64,000 bases of DNA from Isochrysis galbana. Taxonomy: Eukaryota; Haptophyta; Isochrysidales; Isochrysidaceae. The notes beneath the pieces are model-generated. The model made no database searches. It had not been told where the DNA came from and saw only the letters and a list, made by a program, of their open reading frames with translations. The DNA lies in assembly GCA_018136815.1 (NCBI GenBank), contig CM030940.1, positions 3,908,833-3,972,832 of the forward strand, in the 5' to 3' direction. The stretch's first letter is position 1. Each line of letters opens with the position of its first letter. Of the stretch, positions 30,083 to 41,405 are shown one piece after another. Made by a program: the position numbers and the translations under genes.

Positions 30083-30522
30083 AACTAAGTTTATACTTAG
30101 TTCGCCCATGGGGGGGCACGAGCCCCCCTCTCTCTCCACTCCTCTCTCCTCTCCTGCCATGGGGGAGGATCCACCCACTCTCCTGGCACGCCTGATGGCC
30201 TGCCAGGAGCACACAGCCCTGCTGACCCATTCCTCTCCCTACAGGCCCGCCTGACTCGCCCGCCCTGGCCCGTCGTGGCCTGCCCATTCCTCTGACCAGC
30301 CCCTCCTCCCCCTGGGCCCCCCTGTTCAGGACCCCCCAGCCAGCTCCAGTCGACCCGCAGGGCCGCGGAGCGCCAGCGAGGGAGAGGCAGGAGGGGCCAG
30401 GGCCATGCCCCAGCCTCACCTGCCCCCTGAGCTGTGCTCCCAGGCCCTGCAGGCCATCTGGGGACCTGAGCGAGGGGCCGCAGGCGCGCGCCATGGGCCC
30501 CCGCCGCAGGGAAGAGAGGAGG

Positions 30523-31795
30523 AAAAAAAAACCTTTTAATTTTCTCGCCACGCGCGCGTCTACGGGGTTGTCTATTGTAGCCACGCCCAGATCCCTTCCT
30601 CTCCTCTCACTTCCCGCCTTGCGGCAACTCCCCTCGTGCTCTACATAGGGGCCCGGGTCGTGGGGGGGCTGGGTCGGGCGGGGTGCATCGGCCCTCAGTG
30701 GTCTGTCCTCGCCTTCCTCCTGTGCCTCTGGGTGGCCGGTTTCTTGCTGCTGTGGTGTAGGTGTCGCGCCGTTGCTGAGGTGCCTCATGCTCGTGAGTTG
30801 TTCTTCTTCGTGGGTGGTTCTTTCAGGGAGGGGGGGGGAGGGGAGGGTGTGCCTCGACCTCAGGCGAGCCTTTCGGCGAGGCCAATCGCTTCCGCCACAA
30901 GGCCGAGGTTGTCGCTCATTCTTAGTTTACCTTTGTTGTCTTCTGTAAATATCGGGGCGCTGAGCTCCGCTGACCTTTTTATTTTATGTTTTCTACCCTG
31001 GGCCGCCGTGCGAGTGCGCATCGGGCGACAGGTTTTCGACGGAGTTAGGCCCCTCACCAGGGTGGTGAATCTTAAGAGCGTGGATTCTAAAACCGGTATG
31101 TAGTGGTATTCATATGATTCGAACTCTATTCTGTAGAAGTCTCTTATTATGTATCTCCAGGCTATGATGTAGAGGGGTTTTAGGCTGTCGGGGGTGGTCG
31201 CGTCTGGGTATGCGAATAGCCTATCCTTTGTTTTCTGCCCATGTGACCTATTCGTTTTCGGAGTGTAGTTAGCGATCGCATCTATGGCGTCGAAGATTTT
31301 TCTTGTCGCGGGGCACCACGCCAGGTGGCATGAGTCCTCTTGATGTTGGTTGCACATTCTGCACTTGTTGGTTGTGGTTGTCGCGAATCTGTTTTTGGTA
31401 CCTATCCTCCTGTAGTATGTTGTGCCCATAAGGGCCACCCGGCCGCGGGTCGCGTCGCCGAGGCGGCGCGGCCCTTGCCAGGGTGGGAGGGGCCTCTGCC
31501 ATAAGGCATGCCCAGTGGGGTGCGGCTGGTCCCTGCCTGATGCTGCTTCCCTGGGTCCTGCAGTCTGCTGCCCCCCATGTGGGGGGCCAGCATGGCTGCT
31601 GCGTGTGGTGTGGCCGGGGCCACGGGCCGTATGGCGCGACGCGGGTCGCGCTCACCTGCTCGGCCTCTGATGGCGGACGCGGTCGCTTCGACAGCGACTG
31701 CTCCATGGGGGCTGGGGGGCCGCCCTCGGCGGGGGACCCGAAGGAGAGGAGGGGAGCGGCGGCGCGCTCCATGGCAACTGACTATAAAGTTAGTT
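30523..31795 (-). mobile_element. Nested LINE with internal deletion (ORF1 N-term fused to ORF2 C-term)
   Basis: The flanking duplication GCAGGGAAGAGAGGAGG lies at 30506-30522 and 31796-31812, and the empty site survives at 58484-58500. The 5' end (right side) is a hairpin, CAACTGACT-ATAA-AGTTAGTTG, with one mismatch (31796-31775); two nucleotides later ATGGAGC starts at 31772. ORF1 runs MERAAAPLLSF to GGPYGHN near 31430. It then passes directly to an ORF2 C-terminal segment with RRIGTKNRF, the zinc knuckle CRMC..H..C and the terminal GLAERLA. The 3' UTR spans 30860-30526 and ends in oligo-T on the element's sense strand. The endonuclease and RT are missing. The fused frame is open. Confidence 0.9.
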
Positions 31796-32202
31796 GCAGG
31801 GAAGAGAGGAGGAAAAGGGAAGAGGGAGGGGAGGGGGGAGCGGCAGCTCTCCCCTCCGGCAGTAACGTGTCTTCTCGCCCCGTTTGGGTAAGAGAAGACG
31901 GGGGCGCCAGAGCCAGAGCCAGGAGGGAAGGGCCGCGGCTCGCCGTGGCCACTCGCACTAGCGAGGGAGATTAGCGCTTCTGGGCCCCTATCTCACGAGT
32001 GCCCCCCCCCCCCCCCCCGCGTTGCTTTTACCCGAAAGGGGTTTTCCCCCAGCGTGGACTCGAGGAGAGGACGCGCTGGGGTGCGCGGGGTCGGTGCATA
32101 CACTGGGGGGAGGACAAATATCGAGGGGAGGGGGCGGTGCCCCCTCCCCCCGGTAGCACCCGGACACCTGGCTCGTCAGGCATGTCAGGATTCCGGGACG
32201 GA

Positions 32203-32271
32203 AAAGTTGTGTCCAATTAGCTAGTGGGGTTGGCTAGGATATAACATTGATTATTTTATTTATTTTTTTAT
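32203..32271 (+). repeat. Conserved 3' terminus with ATTTT-type tail
   Basis: GTTGTGTCCAATTAGCTAGT followed by GGGGTTGGCTAGGATATAAC and an AT-rich simple tail. The same terminus occurs at about 59660-59718 with an (ATT)n tail, and on the minus strand at about 41945-41862 with an AT-rich tail. Tails of variable simple repeats are typical of I-like and other non-LTR 3' ends. Confidence 0.8.
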
Positions 32272-32289
32272 TCTACCCCGCCCTACCAG

Positions 32290-32345
32290 GACGTCGACAT
32301 GGCTCTGCCGCCCTCGCCTCCCCAGCAGCCACAGAAGCGGGGAAC
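32290..32345 (+). mobile_element. Right half of the split AACTATTG-family LINE
   Basis: GACGTCGACATGGCTCTGCC and the following bases match the long LINE at about 42100-42155 (encoding DVEMAPPPSPPRQPQKQG). It resumes exactly after the TSD of the 30083-32271 insertion. Homology stops near 32345. Confidence 0.75.
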
Positions 32346-33789
32346 CCTAGTTGGGCTGTAAGTACTGATATTAGTACTGATGCATTAGTATTAGCTCCCC
32401 GCTCCCCAGGGCAGCTGATATACTGATGTTAGTGCCTAGGCTGCCAGTTCAAAAATAAAACTGAAAACAAAACTCCGGAGCGGGACCGAGCCCCCGCGAA
32501 CAAGCGCAGAGGCGCGCCCGCCCGCTCCCTCCCCCCTATCCCCTATCTCCTATCTCTCCTGCTAGCTGCCCACCCCCCACCACCACCACCTTGGCTCTTG
32601 GCCTCTTCACATGCACCTGCCACTTCGTGCTCTCTGTTTTTGTTTGCGCTGCCCTCCCCTTTGCGCGCGCGCCACGCGCTGCACGCTGAACATCCCCCAG
32701 TAAGTATAAGTATAATTATAGCGATACTAGAAGTTGTAATAGGGGTGTAAGCTGATATTAGTACTGATGTAAGTACTGATGTACACATATGCACGACCTG
32801 AGACCTATCTTCACAATAGGCCAAAAAGATGAGTTAGTACCCAGTGCGGAGTTCAGCAGAGCAATAGCCACCAAGCTGGGGGTGGCGCACATACATTGTC
32901 GATTGTCGAGGAACCCAAAGAAAGGGAACAATTAATTAAGCCGCACAACAGAGAAAATCTGAGCTGGCCTCCAAGAGCCTCCAGGGGTCGCCAGCAGGCA
33001 GCTGCAGGCTTGTCGCAGGCACGCCATCGCGCGTGCCGCAGGAGACAGGAGAGGGAGCGCGGAGAAGGGGGTGGGCGGAGCGATCGCTGTTTATAATTTA
33101 TAAATTAGTGTACGGGGGGAGAGCCGCCTGATGGCGGGGGGAGAAGGGCCGGGGGAGTGGGGGTGTAGAAAGTACGCTACGTACTACGTACTACGTGTAG
33201 TAGGTAGTGGTTCCATTCGCCGCGAGTGCGGTAAGAACATTAAAAGTTTTTTTTACACCCCAGCAGCCCAAACACATGCAAATCAAAAGGCCTGCCCGGA
33301 CCCCACACTCTGAACGAGGCCCAAGGTAATGAATGCACCTGGGCCGGACCCTTGAAACCGAAGAAAAAGGAAAGGAAGGAGAGGGAGGTGGTGGAGCGAC
33401 GGGAAACGAGGGCAGTGTCGGTAGAAAGGTTTTTTTTTCAAGATAGTTGCGCAATCGCCCTTCACCCTCTTCATTGAGTGGGCACGCGGACCGCCTTCCC
33501 ACCGTGAGGGCCCTAGCAATGCAATCCTTCGAAGGGCGTGTGATGTGTGCTCTCTATCTCCCGCGCCACACGTGTCCTGCCCCTGCGCTGTAACCACACC
33601 TGCACCAACCCTAGTTCGGGGGCCTTGGGGCGCCCGTTCTTTCCCACATACGGTTTGCGACGGCCCGCGTAGTAGCGCGCTACGTTCTCGCTGTAGCCCC
33701 AGCGGAGCCTCAAGAAACGCCACACCGACTAGGCCACCTTATGCGGAGTGTTGTACCGGTTGATGAGAATTGGAAGCAACATACCTTGA
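32346..33789. other. Unassigned region with TE debris
   Basis: It contains a GATATTAGTACTGATG-type motif twice (about 32363 and 32752). 32960-33085 resembles the minus strand at about 59185-59315 (internal LINE-module sequence: TCCAAGAGCCTCCAGGGG, GCAGGCACGCCATCGCGCG). 33095-33180 resembles, inverted, the LINE 3' UTR at 58960-59030. A CGTACTACGTACTACG block lies near 33180-33200. No host gene is recognised; 33300-33789 has no clear feature. Confidence 0.5.
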
Positions 33790-35416
33790 TTAGGTTGGTA
33801 TTTGAGTCAACGAAGTCGCTTGGGATATCTCTCCACCTTCTTCCTCCGCTGCTTCAAAGATGAAAAGCCGGAGGCGCAGAGACTGGATGCGTTGGCTGGC
33901 CTTTTCCAGTGCGGTTTCGTATTCAAGCCGCATGTTAGCAAGTTGCTGCTTGTGCTCCTCGCGTTCCTGCTCTATCTGGGCGCGCAACCGCTCGATCTCA
34001 AAAACCATCGCAGATGTGTTGTGTGACTCGGGCTTCCTCGCAGCTTTCTCTGGTACAGTTTGAGCCGATTGAGAGTCCATCGCCAAAGGTTCACGCCCTC
34101 GTTCGTATTTTGTCCCAGGATCTGCCTTCGATGGCATCTCGGGGCCTGGAAGCTGCGATTGGCTGATAGGATTTGATGGTGAGACCTGGCTCCCCTTGGC
34201 TAGATCATTGAGTGAACCATCCTTCGTTCCAACCGCGTCCCGCAAGCGAGACGGCCGCCTTCCCTTTCGGCCGCGTGCAATAACCCATCCTTCTGCTAGG
34301 GGAGATACACGTGGGTCAGCTAAAGTTTGAATGGAGATTTATATTCCACCCATTGCTAGTTCAGAAGGCTGACGCACCTTGTAGATCAGCTGCATCGATC
34401 GGCATTGAAGGAGCTTTTGTGAGCTCTGTAAGGCTTTCGCCTACCGCTTGCTCGATTGGGACACGAGAGCTCCTGCCTTCCATCGCCATGCAACCTGATC
34501 TCGTTGAGGCATACTGGCGCCTCGCCAATAGCTTTTGCCGCTGACGTGCGTCTGCCTTGTTCGCTACTAAGGCTGCCACCCTCTTTTCTTCGTCGAGAAG
34601 AGACATGAGCTCGGCCTCAGCCTGACGGCGCTGGTCTTCAGAGATGGCGGGACTGGATACTGCCGTGGGTCCTCTCCCTGCATTGGGTTGCCGATTTCTT
34701 CTTCTATACCGGCAGGAGCTCGCCTCTGGTGCAGCGATGTCCTCCCACTGACTTGCGTCTTCAGGAAGTGTGCCCTGGCTTGCGTCTTCAGGAAGTGCAG
34801 CCCCAGGAGCGGGCTCCATCATCAAATATTTTGCAAACGATGCCGCTAGTTGGGCCATTTCGTGCGTGGGGACCAAGGCAGGAGTGAGCTTGTATAGCTG
34901 GCGTTTCTCATCACCGAATCCAAAGTTCAGAGAGGCCTGCAACGAGGGGGGTATGCAATCTGTTGACCTCTGGGTGCAGCAGCATTCACCAGCGGCGGCG
35001 GACCTGTAGACGGGCGAAGGCATTTTGATCCTCCTTCCTAAATGGCGCCGTAGAATCTGCAGTCAAGACAGGGCGCCGCCATGAGATGGGTGACGAACGG
35101 ACAGAGGCAAGGCGCCAAAGAAAGGCGGAACGATGGAGAAGAAGGATAGAAGGGAGAAAGCGCGATGGAGAGAGAGAACGTGCGTGGTTGCGGCATCCTT
35201 GCCCGTTGCCGGACGCCTCCACCTGCCAAGCGGCCGCTTCCTTCTGAGCGCTCCCTCTGTGGGCTCACCAGGTGCCAGGACGAATGCGGCGAGCAGTGCG
35301 AGCGGTGCCGGAATGTTGAGCTGTCTCTGCGGCTGTGAGAGGGCCTGCTCCGCTGCCGAGTGGTCGAGCGAGCTCAGCAGGCGCTCGAGCCCTCCAGCGT
35401 GTGCCGCACGCATCAC
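33790..35416 (-). CDS. Coiled-coil protein, four exons, unknown function
   Basis: Exons (minus) 35416-35223, 35037-35004, 34936-34378 and 34295-33790 join with every junction in frame (phases 2, 0, 1), giving 430 residues. Residues 1-65 are Ala/Leu-rich (GGLERLLSSLDHSAAEQALSQ). 66-110 cover KEDQNAFARLQASLNFGFGDEKRQLYKLTP. A helical acidic/basic block (AEAELMSLLDEEKRVAALVANKADARQRQKLLARRQ in shortened form, roughly residues 170-210) precedes GWVIARGRKGRRPSRLRD near 265. A predicted coiled coil (FEIERLRAQIEQEREEHKQQ..) fills about 360-410. No signal peptide or membrane span. No family is recognised; a scaffold or RNA-binding adaptor would fit but is not shown. The second donor (GTCCGC) is unusual, and the 34-bp exon is inferred from frame continuity. 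Confidence 0.65.
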
Positions 35417-37077
35417 ACTTGGAGAAGGTGGAGGGCGTTTGACAGGAGCCCGAGCCGTAGAGAGCTGATAAGTTGTGGTGGGAGCGTGGTGGCGAGGCGG
35501 GAAAGAGGGTGGGGTGGGGTGGAGGACGGGGGGGGATCGGCGGGGAGGCGAAGAGAGCAGCGAGAGAGCAAGAGCGAGAGCAGCGGGAGAGCAGCGCCCA
35601 CAGCCGCAGCGGGCGCCGGCAGTCCTCAGACCATCGGCGCCGCCGCGAGTGTGTAGTATTTATAAGTAGAGAGTAGTTTTAGAAGGGATTTCGACGGGAG
35701 GTTTTTAGCTTTTAGCTCGGGTTCCGTCGAAAGTGAGGACCATCGACTGTCTTTTTACTTTTTATGACTCCATACTATTATGAATTTCGTACCATTATAA
35801 TGTTATTAGCTCAGAGACTATTCGTTCAGAGTTTCGCTTTCTTCGCCATCCTTTTACCTGCTGCCTGCTGCACTAGCACTAGCACTAGCATTGGCATTGG
35901 CACTGCTAAAAAAAACTCTTAATACTCCTGCCTCACCCGTGGCCTTAGGCCCTAGACACTATGTTGCTACTAGGTTGGAGTACCCAGTGACCCAGTGTAC
36001 GCAGCCGCAGCCACGCCTGCCTCCCGCATCCGCATCGGCGGATGCTCATCGCCCCCTCCTCCGACTCTGCCCGGGCCTCATTACTAATCATTACGGGAAA
36101 GGCGAAAGGCTTCCTCGGACCATACCGCGATATGCGATATGGTGCGTGATGCGGCATCTACTCGGTGAGCGGGCACAAGAAAGGCCTCGTGGCGCCTCCG
36201 GTCGCGGGTCGAAGTTGGGCGCTCACGGTGCGTCTTGGGGGCGTGACGTCATCATCATCACCGGGGCCCGCAAAGGACTGATTTCGACGCGGTGTGCGGG
36301 GGCAACGGGCGCGATTAGTGTGGCTGTGAGGTCGGCATGCCGCGATATGGTGCGTGATGCGGCATCTACTCGGTGAGCGGGCACAAGAATAACGGCCTCG
36401 TGGCGCCGCCGGTCGCGGGTCGAAGTTGGGCTCTCTATCCCTTGGCGATTTTAGCGGTGAGCGTCTTTATTTATAGTTTTTGATAATTACGTACACGTTC
36501 AAGTCCATCGAAATCATAGAAGTATTGTATTGCGGTGCGTACAGGACCAGGACCAGGCTGTATCGACCGTGTTTGTGTTTGCTGGTTGCTGGTGATGACC
36601 ATGGCTTCGTAATGCGCTGCGAGAGGCGCGCTTGAAGGCCATCGATAAAATTATACCGGAGGGGGCCCGGTATATATTTCTGCGCGGCCGTCAGAGTCAG
36701 AGTCAGAGGCCTGAAATTGAGTATTTTTCGAAAATTTTGCCGGAGGACCCCGGATAATTTTTTTTGCTGATCTCTCATACCAGAACCTATAGGGAGCTTA
36801 TTTAGGTCCTCGTTTGCCCATTACCGATGGTGCCCTTCGCACCCCCCTAGTGAGTGACCGGGCTACCATTCGTCATTCGATGATGTATGATGTGTTGCAC
36901 CCTTGGTGTTATGGAGATTGCGGTGACCTCTCGGCGGGGGTACCACGTTACACGTTAGAACTTATAGCGTCGTATGACATCTTGTTAGCTAGCATTCCTA
37001 GCCACATACACCGGAAGAGCCATGCGCCAGCCGCGCACACCCCCATCGCGGGGGAGGGGCTCCGTTGCCGTCGTCGA
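35417..37077. other. Intergenic region with short duplications
   Basis: No gene is recognised. 36134-36230 and 36342-36434 are a direct duplication (GCGATATGGTGCGTGATGCG.. to ..GGTCGCGGGTCGAAGTTGGG) with a spacing of 208 bp. A CACTAG hexanucleotide run lies near 35873-35890. TTTCGACGGGAGG and its near-complement around 35687-35732 could form a stem. T-runs occur near 36756. The stretch to 37077 has nothing assignable. Confidence 0.5.
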
Positions 37078-37261
37078 AGGGCTTCAGTCCCGCAGCACTA
37101 AGGTTCTACTAACACAACAAGAAAACTCTGACGGCATGCCCTCTCTGCGGCCCCCCGCGGCGGGCGCATCGCCTGCGGGTGTGAAAGCTGTGAGAAGAAA
37201 GACTGAAGACTGAAGACACCGAGCCTGAAGCACCTGGGACGGTGGCTCCGGCAGTAAGGAG
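37078..37261. mobile_element. piggyBac-like MITE right-end relic plus a small dispersed repeat
   Basis: 37134-37261 matches the right third of the TTAA element at 9301-9864 (ATCGCCTGCGGG, AGAAGAAAGACTGAAGA, GAAGCACCTG, CTCCGGCAGTAAGGAG), with the terminal TTAA changed to TTGA. Just before it, 37078-37130 matches 60328-60386 (GGGCTTC..CCCGCAGCACTA and CAAGAAAACTCT). Confidence 0.7.
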
Positions 37262-38147
37262 TTGAAATGTGAGTTTTTGTTTCCTCCCCCTCTCCTCCCC
37301 CCTCTCTCTCCAGTCTCTCTCCCTCCCTCCCATCTCTCTCTCTCTCCCTCCCTCCCTCTCTCCCTCCCTCCCTCCCTCTCTCTCTCTCTCCCCCCCAGTA
37401 GTCTCTCTCCCTCCCTCCCTCCCTCTCTCTCTCTCTCTCTCACCCCCACTCCCTCTCTCTCCCGCTCTCCCGCCGCCGCCCTCCCCTCCGTCTCTCTCCT
37501 GATGGCCGTTCGTTCGAGAGATCCCTCCCCAGCAAACTATATAATTCTCAAGAATGAGATTAGTGAACGAAGGTTCAGGAGGAAAGTGGCACAACTCGCG
37601 AGTATGATCTCGACACCGAAGGAATCCAGAAAGAATACCTCACGAGAGCGTAAGAAACAACAGCTCCGAGGGCTGGGGCCTTCTCTCGTGCACGAGACGA
37701 GGAGGAGGGGAGAGAGAGAAGGGGGGGGGTGCCCGCCTCGCTCCGCTTCCTCTCTCTCTTGCGCGCGCCGAGAGTTCTTCTTCACGTGGCGAGTGTGGGC
37801 AGCGGTTCTGGATCATCTCTCATTCGGCGGCTTTTTTATATTATCCAAAGCCTCGGATTGTCGCCGTTCCTCTTCCTCCCCCGCCCGCCCCCCCGCTCTC
37901 GCCTCAGTCGCTCGCCCCCCCTACTTCTCTTTCTCTGCCCCCCTCTTCCTTGTTTATCCCCCCCCTCCTTTCTCTCTCTCCCCCCCCCCCCTCCTCTCCT
38001 CTCCCGCTCTCCCGCAGCCGCCCTCCTCTCCTCTCTCCTGCCCTCCCGACTCTCGCTCGCGTCTCTTGCCACCCACCCTCTCTTTTGCTTGCTCACCCCC
38101 TCGCCCCGTACCCCCCCCCCCTCCCTCTCTTCCTTCCTCTCCCTCAC

Positions 38148-38241
<94 letters not shown>

Positions 38242-38423
38242 GCGGCTGCGACGAGTGGAGAGGGTGCGGGGAGTGGGGGGAGCAAGAGAGTGGGGGAGTG
38301 AGGAAGGGGAGGAGTGGGCGAGCGAGGGAGGGAGTCAAGGCGGGGAGGCAGGCAGCGATTTGGTGGGGGAGGGAGGGAGGGAGTGGGGCACAGAGGGATT
38401 GAGTGAGGGAGGGAACGCCCGCA
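37262..38423. repeat. CT microsatellites and low complexity upstream of the kinase
   Basis: CT/CCCT runs occupy much of 37285-37500 and 37935-38238, with an almost pure (CT)n at about 38148-38236. Between them (37500-37860) is ordinary sequence without a convincing gene. 38240-38400 is purine-rich (GGGAGTGAGGGAGG), so the kinase promoter lies between a pyrimidine tract and a purine tract. The long frames here are compositional. Confidence 0.7.
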
Positions 38424-41405
38424 ATGGGGGGCGTGGGCCGACTGCCCGCAGGCTGGCTCGCCTCGTGTGCCTGGCGCAGGGGTGGATGGGCGCGCAGGCC
38501 GCTCGGGCTGCTCGGGCGGCCGACCAGGGCACTGCACACCATTTTCGCTCCGCCGGTAAGAGCGAACGAGTGGCTACGCAAGGGCCGGCCGCTAATGCTG
38601 CTCGCAGCTGTCTCGGGCGGCGCCTACACGGCGTGCTCCGGACAGTATGCGCCGCCCGAGAGCGGCGGTACGTCCTCGCAACCACCACTCCCGCCACAAG
38701 TTGAGCCACACCGCCTCGAGGACGACTACGAGGTGCTCGAGGTGATCGGGCAAGGACACTTTGCAACGGTTCGGCGCGCGAGGCATCGCCGGACGGGAGA
38801 GCTCGTCGCGATTAAGCAGATCGCGGCGAGCCGCGGTCGGCCGAGCGACCCAGCCTTCAAGCGGCAGCCCTCTGAGGTCCAGCGTGAGATCGAGATCATG
38901 CGGCGGATAGGTGCGACGGGACGCCCTGCGCCCCTTCCGCCGACAGCTGTGTGGCATTGACAGCCTGCAAACATGATGCGAGCTACCTTGCAGGGAGGCG
39001 GTCCTGTGATGGCTATCGCTGCGTTCGTGCTTGTCCCGCTTCCAGCCTCCGGCACGCCTCTTGCGCCGGACTCCACTGCGCCGCCCTCGACTGTCTTTTT
39101 CCAGGTTCGCATCGTAACATTGTGGCCTTGCGCAGCGTATACGAGACCGAGGGCGGCTGGGCATTGGTCATGGAGTATGTAGCAGGCGGAGAGCTGTTCG
39201 ACCGATTGGTCAGGCTTGGCGCGTACTCCGAGAAGCAGGCGTCGGGGCTCTTCCGGCAGGTTGGCGAGGCCATCGCTTACATGCACGCGCATGGTGTGTG
39301 CCATCGCGACCTGAAGCCGGAAAATCTCCTCCTCTCAGCCCCAGCCGAGGACGGCGAGAGCGACACAATCAAGGTGTGCGACTTTGGGCTGGCCGCCCAT
39401 TCGGAGAGCTCTCAAGATCGGCAGGGGACGTGGGCATATTGGGCCCCCGAGTGCTTCACTGCGACGCGCGGCCACGGGCGCGAGGTCGACATGTGGGCGT
39501 TGGGTGTCATCCTGTACATCATCCTCTCCGGCCTCCACCCGTTTGATGCTCCAGGAAGGACCGACGCGCAAATGCGCGCCGCCATCCAGGCGGGGCACGT
39601 AGATTTCCCGAGCCCACAGTGGGACAGCGTCTCAGGCGACGCCAAGTCGCTCATCCGCCAGCTTCTCCAGGTTGATCCGCGCAAAAGGTTGGACGCTGAG
39701 GCGATGCTGCATCACCCATGGGTGGTCGGCCAAAACGTGTCGACGACGCCCATCCGTGGTTCGGGACGCCAGCTTCAAGAATATCAAAGAGCGGCTGCGA
39801 AATGGAAGGCGACCCTCCTCTCATCGCTGCACCGCCAGGCCGCGATCCGCCGGCAGCGCGACGAGGGCGCAGACGCTCTCTCGGAGCGTGAGCTGCTCTC
39901 CGACGCCTTCAAGGCGTTCGATCCGCACGGCAAAGGCTACGTGCTCGCCCAGGACCTAGAGCGCGTGCTGGCTTACTCCACAGGTGGACACTTCACACCG
40001 CATGAGATCGACCAGATTCTGAGAGCGCTCAAGCCGGTTCGCACCGCCAGCAACGGTGCGGCTGAGGGTACCGTCGACCGCATCTACTATGAGGACTTTC
40101 TCAACCTTGCCTCTAACACCATGCGGGAGCAGTCTCGCTTCTTTCACGCAGGCGACGTCATCTTCCGTGCAGGAGATGTCCCCGACGTGATGTACCTCAT
40201 TATCGAAGGCCGCGTCCGACGGATTACCTCTGCGCCCGAGGGTGCAGCTCCTGTCGACCGTGCCCCTGCCCAATGGCTGAAAGCTGAGAGCTTCCTCCAT
40301 CCAGGCGAGTACTTCGGATCCTCGGCACTACTTGGCTCGAGCAGGCGTCACTCGACCATGGTGGCAGAGACAGACGTGCTTGTTGCCACCGTTGGCAGGG
40401 ACGACTTCGAGGAGATGACTGCCGCCGCGCTTCGGTCGGGAGAGAGCGCTGGCGTGCCACCACTGCCCATGCCAGCCAACCTCATGACTGATGCGTCCAC
40501 GACTGATGGGCAAAACCTAGCAGACGGAGCTGCAGAGCCGGCCCATTCACGACGACCAGACGTTGATCCGGCGCATCTCATGAGGAAGAATCATTCTGAA
40601 TGTTCAGTGCCTCTTGGTCGCGCCTCGCCACCTCCTCCGTTGCGCCGAAGCTCCACCTCAAATCGCCAACCGAGCTCCGAGCGGAAGCGGCGGGCGTTGG
40701 AGCGCTCGCTGCGCTTCATCAATTTGATGGCGTCGAACGAGCCGCCCCGAGCGCTGGCGCCCGGCGAGGTGAGTGCACTCAACTCCTAGTCGAACCGCAG
40801 GTCGATGCCTCATCACCTTGGCAAGGCGGCGCGCCCAGCGTGCTAAAGTGCGCTCATATCGACTCACTTGCAGGTTCTCTTCCGTGAAGGCGACGAGGCC
40901 GACCACATGTACATCATTCGTAGTGGTACCTTTATGTCGAGCGTGATTGGCGCCGATGGCAGGCGGCACGACATTGGCATGCGCGGTCGTGGTGAGTGCT
41001 GTGGAGAAACGGTGCGCAATTGCCGTTGTCGCCGGGCAATCGAATTGCACACGAATCGTTACTACTCGTTACCAACTCATAGGGGTGTGCACGATATTGC
41101 CTGCGCTGTCCTTGCTCCAACTCTTCAAAGCATCCTTCAACCCCACTACCCGTCTCTCGTAGGCATGCTTGTCGCGCAAGCCGCTCAATACGACGGTGAC
41201 GTGTTACTCGGAGCGATGTGAAGTTGTTGCGGTCCCTCGAGAAGCCTTCCTTGAGATGATCCGCTCATCGTGGGATGTGTGTTCCGACATGCTCGCGGTC
41301 TCGGAAGAGCATTCGAAGAAGCGTTTGCGACGGTACCACTTCCGACGTACAAGAGAAGAAGTGGGTGGTGACGACGATGATGACGAGTATTCGGATTACG
41401 AATGA
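38424..41405 (+). CDS. CAMK-type Ser/Thr kinase with EF-hand-like region and two cNMP-binding folds
   Basis: Exons 38424-38910, 39105-40768, 40874-41011 and 41163-41405 join in frame (phases 1, 0, 0), giving 843 residues. Residues 1-60 are Arg/Trp/Leu-rich, possibly an organelle-targeting or membrane-associated leader. Kinase 101-370: Gly loop GQGHFATV, Lys131, HRDLKPEN (Asp231), DFG at 255-257, APE at 276-278; it is CAMK/CDPK-like. 425-500: an EF-hand-like pair (FDPHGKGYVLAQDL, then YYEDFLNLAS) with an incomplete loop. 505-600: first cNMP fold (GDVIFRAGDVPDVMYLIIEGRV .. GEYFGSSALL). 718-800: second fold (VLFREGDEADHMYIIRSGTF .. GECCGET), split by an intron. The acidic C-terminus is GGDDDDDEYSDYE. 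Site 1 lacks the Glu and site 2 the Arg of the usual phosphate cassette. Predicted cytosolic signalling kinase; ligand unproven. Confidence 0.88.

Larger units (their letters stand above)
30083..32271 (+). mobile_element. Inserted LINE-related element with 18-bp TSD, 5' hairpin and AT-rich tail
   Basis: The target-site duplication TCTACCCCGCCCTACCAG occurs at 30065-30082 and again at 32272-32289. The element starts exactly with the hairpin AACTAAGTTTATACTTAGTT (30083-30102), CGCCC and ATGG. It ends TTGGCTAGGATATAACATTG followed by an ATTTT-type tail. Its body is itself interrupted by a minus-strand LINE (30523-31795). Without that insert it is about 0.9 kb and has no RT, so it is non-autonomous. 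A 5'-truncated relative is 58424-59718. Confidence 0.9.

Noticed and set aside
37262-38704. A 480-codon frame over the CT microsatellite
   Set aside because: Entirely compositional (Ser/Leu/Pro then Gly/Glu); the kinase start lies in a different frame at 38424.
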